This document shows positions 7,089-9,385 of a stretch of DNA of 9,385 nucleotides, in pieces. The position numbers were made by a program, and so were the translations under genes. Origin of the DNA: Candidatus Poribacteria bacterium. GTDB taxonomy: Bacteria; Poribacteria; WGA-4E; GCA-2687025. The DNA lies in assembly GCA_002687025.1 (NCBI GenBank), contig NYZG01000106.1, positions 1 through 9,385 of the forward strand, given 5' to 3'. The notes under the pieces are model-generated. The model was not told where the DNA came from, ran no database searches, and worked only from the letters and a program-made list of their open reading frames with translations. Position 1 is the stretch's first letter. The number at the start of each line of letters is the position of its first letter.

Positions 7089-7487
7089 ATGTACAGCCCG
7101 GCCCGCCCTATCGTCAGGCGCCATATCGTCCTGTTGCTCCTGGGGCCGCTCGTACTCAGCGGATGCGTGGCGCGCGCTCCCGTATCGCCCGCTGCCAGCA
7201 CTCCGTCTTCCGTTGAGCGACCGCCACTGGACAACAATGAACTGCCGACGTGGCGCCACTACTACGCGAATCAGTTCAAGGTCTATGCCTATAACGCCCT
7301 GGAGCCAACGGACTACTATCCAGAGAACGCCGAGGAGGCCTACCGTCTGGAACAACGGAAGTGGATGACAGAGCGGGCTGCGGCCAACAGACAGCAGAGG
7401 CGGAGAGAGACCTTCTACGCCCGCCTCGCGTTCGTTCTCCTGGGTCTCGCAGGGTACGGCGTGTACGCCCTCGTGACGGGTCAGTAG
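7089..7487 (+). CDS. Small lipoprotein with C-terminal membrane helix, copy B of a tandem pair
   Basis: Predicted 132-residue paralogue of the preceding gene, family unknown. It has the same layout: lipoprotein signal (VLLLLGPLVLSGC, Cys26), a Pro/Ser linker, a conserved soluble block (LDNNEL, WRHYY, QF, EPTDYYP, EAYRLE), an Arg-rich stretch with AAANR (97-106) and a hydrophobic C-terminal helix (110-129). By hand alignment from the VE-x-P motif to the end, about 54 of 91 positions match copy A, including a 15-residue block LLGLAGYGVYALVTG. In that block the DNA differs at seven synonymous sites and no others, so the pair is an old duplication kept under protein-level selection. The start is set by GGAGG at 7080-7084, four bases before the ATG as in copy A. 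Cys followed by Val suggests outer-membrane sorting if the gammaproteobacterial Lol rule applies. Confidence 0.8.
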   Translation: MYSPARPIVRRHIVLLLLGPLVLSGCVARAPVSPAASTPSSVERPPLDNNELPTWRHYYANQFKVYAYNALEPTDYYPENAEEAYRLEQRKWMTERAAANRQQRRRETFYARLAFVLLGLAGYGVYALVTGQ

Positions 7488-7609
7488 ACGACCCCTCTAG
7501 CAGGGCCACGACGATCCAGGCGCCATGCTGCCGCGCCACGCCTCGGAGTCTGTCTGATGTAGCTCCCGGGTGTGCGCCACGCGTCGCCCTCAGCCATGCC
7601 CGGTGAGTC
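7488..7609. other. Convergent intergenic gap, nothing recognised
   Basis: This 122-base stretch lies between the end of lipoprotein copy B and the end of the leftward nuclease remnant. Small GC-rich inverted repeats occur, but none has a T-run, so I cannot name a terminator. Confidence 0.5.
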
Positions 7610-7735
7610 CTACGGCGCCACGGAGAACACCGCGAACACCGGGTAATGGTCGGACACCTTCGCCGAGAACGCCTGCGTCCGTCCATCCTCCCTATCGAAC
7701 CGATACACCCCGATATTGCCGGTGTATTCGTCCAT
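7610..7735 (-). pseudogene. C-terminal remnant of an endonuclease/exonuclease/phosphatase family gene
   Basis: A 41-codon frame runs leftward from an ATG at 7735 to a TAG at 7612-7610. Residues 28-33 read SDHYPV followed by FAVF. This is the signature end of the endonuclease/exonuclease/phosphatase (DNase I-like) fold, whose Asp and His belong to the active site. The preceding residues (GNIGVYRFD ... QAFSAKV) fit the last strands of such a protein. A whole enzyme has about 250-300 residues, so the N-terminal five-sixths are missing and this piece alone cannot fold or act. Its ATG lies one base after the cupin stop codon, so the lost part has been replaced by the cupin gene, or a rearrangement joined the two. 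It could still be translated by coupling to the cupin. The family call rests on one motif and the length. Confidence 0.55.
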
Positions 7736-7736
7736 C

Positions 7737-8189
7737 CTATTCCTCGCCGTCGTAATACACCGTCTCCTGCATGCGAAACACCTTGCCGGCGGCTGCCCAC
7801 TTCCCGGAGTCTGGGTAGTTGCAGTAATCGGCAGGCGGGTTGTCCGCGATGATCTGCACGACCAGATCGTCTTCGCCGGTGTTGTGGAGCTGGTGCGCCT
7901 CGTCCGGCGGACACATCATGGCGTCGCCCTTCTCGATCGCGACGGGCCCGTCCTCGAGACGCATCTCGCCCGAGCCCTCCATGACGTAATAGAACTCCCA
8001 CTGAGCCGCATGGGAGTGGTAGGGCCAGGGGCGTTGACCCGGCGGGATCCGTAGGAATATGACCTCGAAGGGATGGCCGGACTCGCGCGCCTTCATCGGC
8101 CTTGCGTAGTCCATGCCGGCGGCCTCGAATCCGCCCTTCGGCGACGTGTAACCGCGCCACTCGACGTTGCTCCGCGAAACGTGGTTCAT
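7737..8189 (-). CDS. Cupin domain-containing protein
   Basis: Predicted 150-residue single-domain cupin. Motif 1 is HSHAAQWEFYYVMEGSG (His58, His60, Glu65) and motif 2 is GDAMMCPPDEAHQLHN (His99), giving the full 3-His/1-Glu metal set. Small cupins of this type are metal-binding isomerases, dioxygenases or sugar-binding proteins; nothing here decides which. The N-terminal 40 residues and the C-terminal tail (NPPADYCNYPDSGKW onward) are ordered-looking extensions rather than a second domain. There is no signal peptide. The start at 8189 is set by AGGAGGA at 8202-8196. A 14-bp palindrome lies 33 bases upstream, and the gene is divergent from the RIFT-barrel gene. The remnant nuclease frame begins one base after its stop. 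Confidence 0.9.
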   Translation of the reverse strand: MNHVSRSNVEWRGYTSPKGGFEAAGMDYARPMKARESGHPFEVIFLRIPPGQRPWPYHSHAAQWEFYYVMEGSGEMRLEDGPVAIEKGDAMMCPPDEAHQLHNTGEDDLVVQIIADNPPADYCNYPDSGKWAAAGKVFRMQETVYYDGEE

Positions 8190-8222
8190 CGTGTGTCCTC
8201 CTGGTGGCCCAGAGATAGCATG

Positions 8223-8236
8223 GCGGAGGCCTCCGC
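8223..8236. promoter_or_regulatory. Perfect 14-bp palindrome, candidate operator
   Basis: GCGGAGGCCTCCGC is its own reverse complement and sits in the 211-base region between the divergent cupin and RIFT-barrel genes. It is 33 bases before the cupin ATG, next to a weak extended -10-like TGCTATCT on the minus strand. A dimeric regulator could bind here and control the cupin. GC-rich DNA produces palindromes by chance more easily than AT-rich DNA, so this is tentative. Confidence 0.35.
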
Positions 8237-8329
8237 GCTACATCGTGCCGACGGATGCGCTGTGAGTCGTGATCTCTCTCGGCGCTGGGCGACCGGTAGC
8301 GGAGCCTGCCAGGGCTCGCTCCGTGAGCA

Positions 8330-8358
8330 TTGCTGAGCCTGCGCTAGTCGGGCATGAT
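8330..8358 (+). promoter_or_regulatory. Weak candidate promoter for the RIFT-barrel gene
   Basis: TTGCTG (8330-8335) and CATGAT (8353-8358) are 17 bases apart and match the sigma70 consensus at three and four of six positions. Transcription would begin about 35 bases before the ATG at 8401. The match is weak and rests on spacing and position. Confidence 0.25.
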
Positions 8359-8400
8359 GGCAGCCTTCCGCTACGCTGCGGCCACGCAGGGAGGAACGGC

Positions 8401-9385
8401 ATGCGCGTGCACACGACGTGGGGACTGCAGTCGATAGACGCCGCATTGAGTCGGCCGGACGCGGTGGTCCTCGACGCGAGCGACCTGGAGCTCGACGGGT
8501 TCGTCGACGACACGCGTAGCGAATACCGGCAGCGATCCGTCACGCGGACCGAGGCCGGTGGGTCGATCTCGCTGCTGGCGCCCGCTTGCGGCGATCGGTA
8601 CGTCGGCTTCGTGCTATACGACGATGCCAGGGGCGCGGAACGCGTGGACGTGGAGATCGATGGCGTCCTGGTGGCAACGGCGGTCGCAGGCGCTAACAAT
8701 CGTCGCGAACGCCTCTTCACGCTGTCCGAGCCGCGGCGATTCGAAGGCGGCGAACGCGTGCGCCTTGTTACGCCCGAGACTGCCGGTCTGTACCGCATCG
8801 AGCGCGTCGCTTTCCTGACGGAACTCCCGGAGGCGACGGAGCGACCGTTCGAGATCCACCACCTGCACGCGGAGGCCGTGGAAGAATCGGCCTCGGCGGC
8901 GTCGGTCGACGGCCGCGTCACCTGGACGACGACCCGCGATGCGCGGTGTCGGGTGGAGTATTGGCGCGATGGCTCCAACGGGCAGGCGCCCGCCGAGGAG
9001 GACGAACTCGGTATGAACCACCGGGTCGTGCTCCGTAGGCTCGCGACGGACGGGGCCTACCGGTACCGCGTCGTAGCGACGGACATCGACGGGGCGACCG
9101 CGCACAGCGAAGTCAGCACGTTCTCGACACGTCCTGCTGCTGCGCCTGCGGGAAGCGTCCTCTCGGCCCGCGTGCCGCTCACAGTGACGAACGAGGGGAC
9201 GGCCGCCTATCCATCCGTGCCGGTCACACACGGCGTCCCGTTTCCCGAGGGCGCCCTTGGCACATCCGACCACCTGCGCCTGCGCGATCCCGCGGGCGCC
9301 GAAGTGACGCTCCAGGCGTCGACGTTAGGCAGGTGGTTGGATGGCAGTGTGAAGTGGGCTTTGCTGGACTTCCACGCGAACGCAG
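8401..9385 (+). CDS. Fibronectin type III / PcRGLX-YetA-like RIFT-barrel protein (3' end outside window)
   Basis: A single frame is open from the ATG at 8401 to the window end (328 codons and one base). GGGAGG at 8389-8394, six bases before the ATG, supports the start. Residues 1-140 are beta-rich and look like a carbohydrate-binding-type sandwich (not identified). Residues 150-245 fit a fibronectin type III domain (VTWTTTRDARCRVEYW ... YRYRVVATDIDG). From 255 on, RVPLTVTN, PVTHGVPFPEGAL, LRLRD and RWLDGSVKWALLDF match the N-terminal RIFT-barrel of the PcRGLX/YetA exo-rhamnogalacturonan-lyase-like family, which acts on pectic or related polysaccharides. The catalytic part would be beyond the window. 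I see no signal peptide, which is odd for a polysaccharide-acting protein. The family call is from motif memory. Confidence 0.75.
   Translation, partial: MRVHTTWGLQSIDAALSRPDAVVLDASDLELDGFVDDTRSEYRQRSVTRTEAGGSISLLAPACGDRYVGFVLYDDARGAERVDVEIDGVLVATAVAGANNRRERLFTLSEPRRFEGGERVRLVTPETAGLYRIERVAFLTELPEATERPFEIHHLHAEAVEESASAASVDGRVTWTTTRDARCRVEYWRDGSNGQAPAEEDELGMNHRVVLRRLATDGAYRYRVVATDIDGATAHSEVSTFSTRPAAAPAGSVLSARVPLTVTNEGTAAYPSVPVTHGVPFPEGALGTSDHLRLRDPAGAEVTLQASTLGRWLDGSVKWALLDFHANA

Larger units (their letters stand above)
6602..7487 (+). repeat. Tandem gene duplication (two lipoprotein paralogues)
   Basis: Two genes of almost equal length (131 and 132 residues) in direct order share signal peptide, motif order, C-terminal helix and Shine-Dalgarno spacing. 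Many synonymous differences separate them, so the duplication is not recent. No third copy is visible in the window. Confidence 0.85.

Noticed and set aside
7480..7496. GGGTC...GACCC inverted repeat at the end of lipoprotein B
   Set aside because: Five-base arms overlap the stop codon and no T-run follows; too weak to call a terminator.
8238..9273. Two long minus-strand open frames opposite the RIFT-barrel gene
   Set aside because: Their translations are Arg/Ser-rich without motifs, while the plus-strand frame shows fibronectin and RIFT-barrel signatures and a good Shine-Dalgarno.

Overview
The window is GC-rich bacterial DNA with no RNA genes, CRISPR array or insertion sequence that I can see. 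The gene content is a PQQ-type propeller protein opening with a WPGWRGP signature, a phytanoyl-CoA dioxygenase (PhyH) family enzyme, a D-amino-acid-oxidase-type flavoprotein, a cupin and a fibronectin/RIFT-barrel protein. This mix resembles uncultivated, mostly marine lineages such as Planctomycetota, Poribacteria or Latescibacterota. That assignment is inference from gene content only.

Left half (1-4922, minus strand, transcribed right to left): a signal-peptide-bearing OsmC-like protein (4922-4257), a secreted three-part protein made of a PQQ-like propeller, an E-set/CBM48-like module and an esterase-D-like domain (4178-1764), a FAD-dependent oxidoreductase (1614-208), and the first 22 codons of a lipoprotein cut by the window edge (67-1). 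The first three could be one transcription unit from a candidate promoter at 4989-5017. The first two are predicted to be exported. The esterase-like domain lacks the nucleophilic Ser and the catalytic His, and the OsmC-like protein has Ser where the second redox Cys of classical OsmC lies.

Middle (4923-7487): a 409-base divergent intergenic region, then on the plus strand a PhyH-family 2-oxoglutarate/Fe(II) dioxygenase (5332-6486), followed by two tandem paralogous small lipoproteins (6602-6997 and 7089-7487). The two share an uncommon layout, an N-terminal lipobox and a C-terminal hydrophobic helix, and I cannot place them in a known family. They are the best candidates here for something undescribed.

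Right (7488-9385): on the minus strand a small cupin (8189-7737), and directly behind it a 41-codon remnant carrying the C-terminal SDHYPV motif of endonuclease/exonuclease/phosphatase enzymes. Divergent from the cupin, on the plus strand, is a large gene open to the window end (8401-9385) encoding a beta-rich N-terminus, a fibronectin type III domain and the start of a PcRGLX/YetA-like RIFT-barrel domain. A perfect 14-bp palindrome sits between these two divergent genes. The genes suggest oxidation and turnover of small organic compounds or carbohydrates, but no complete pathway can be read from them.
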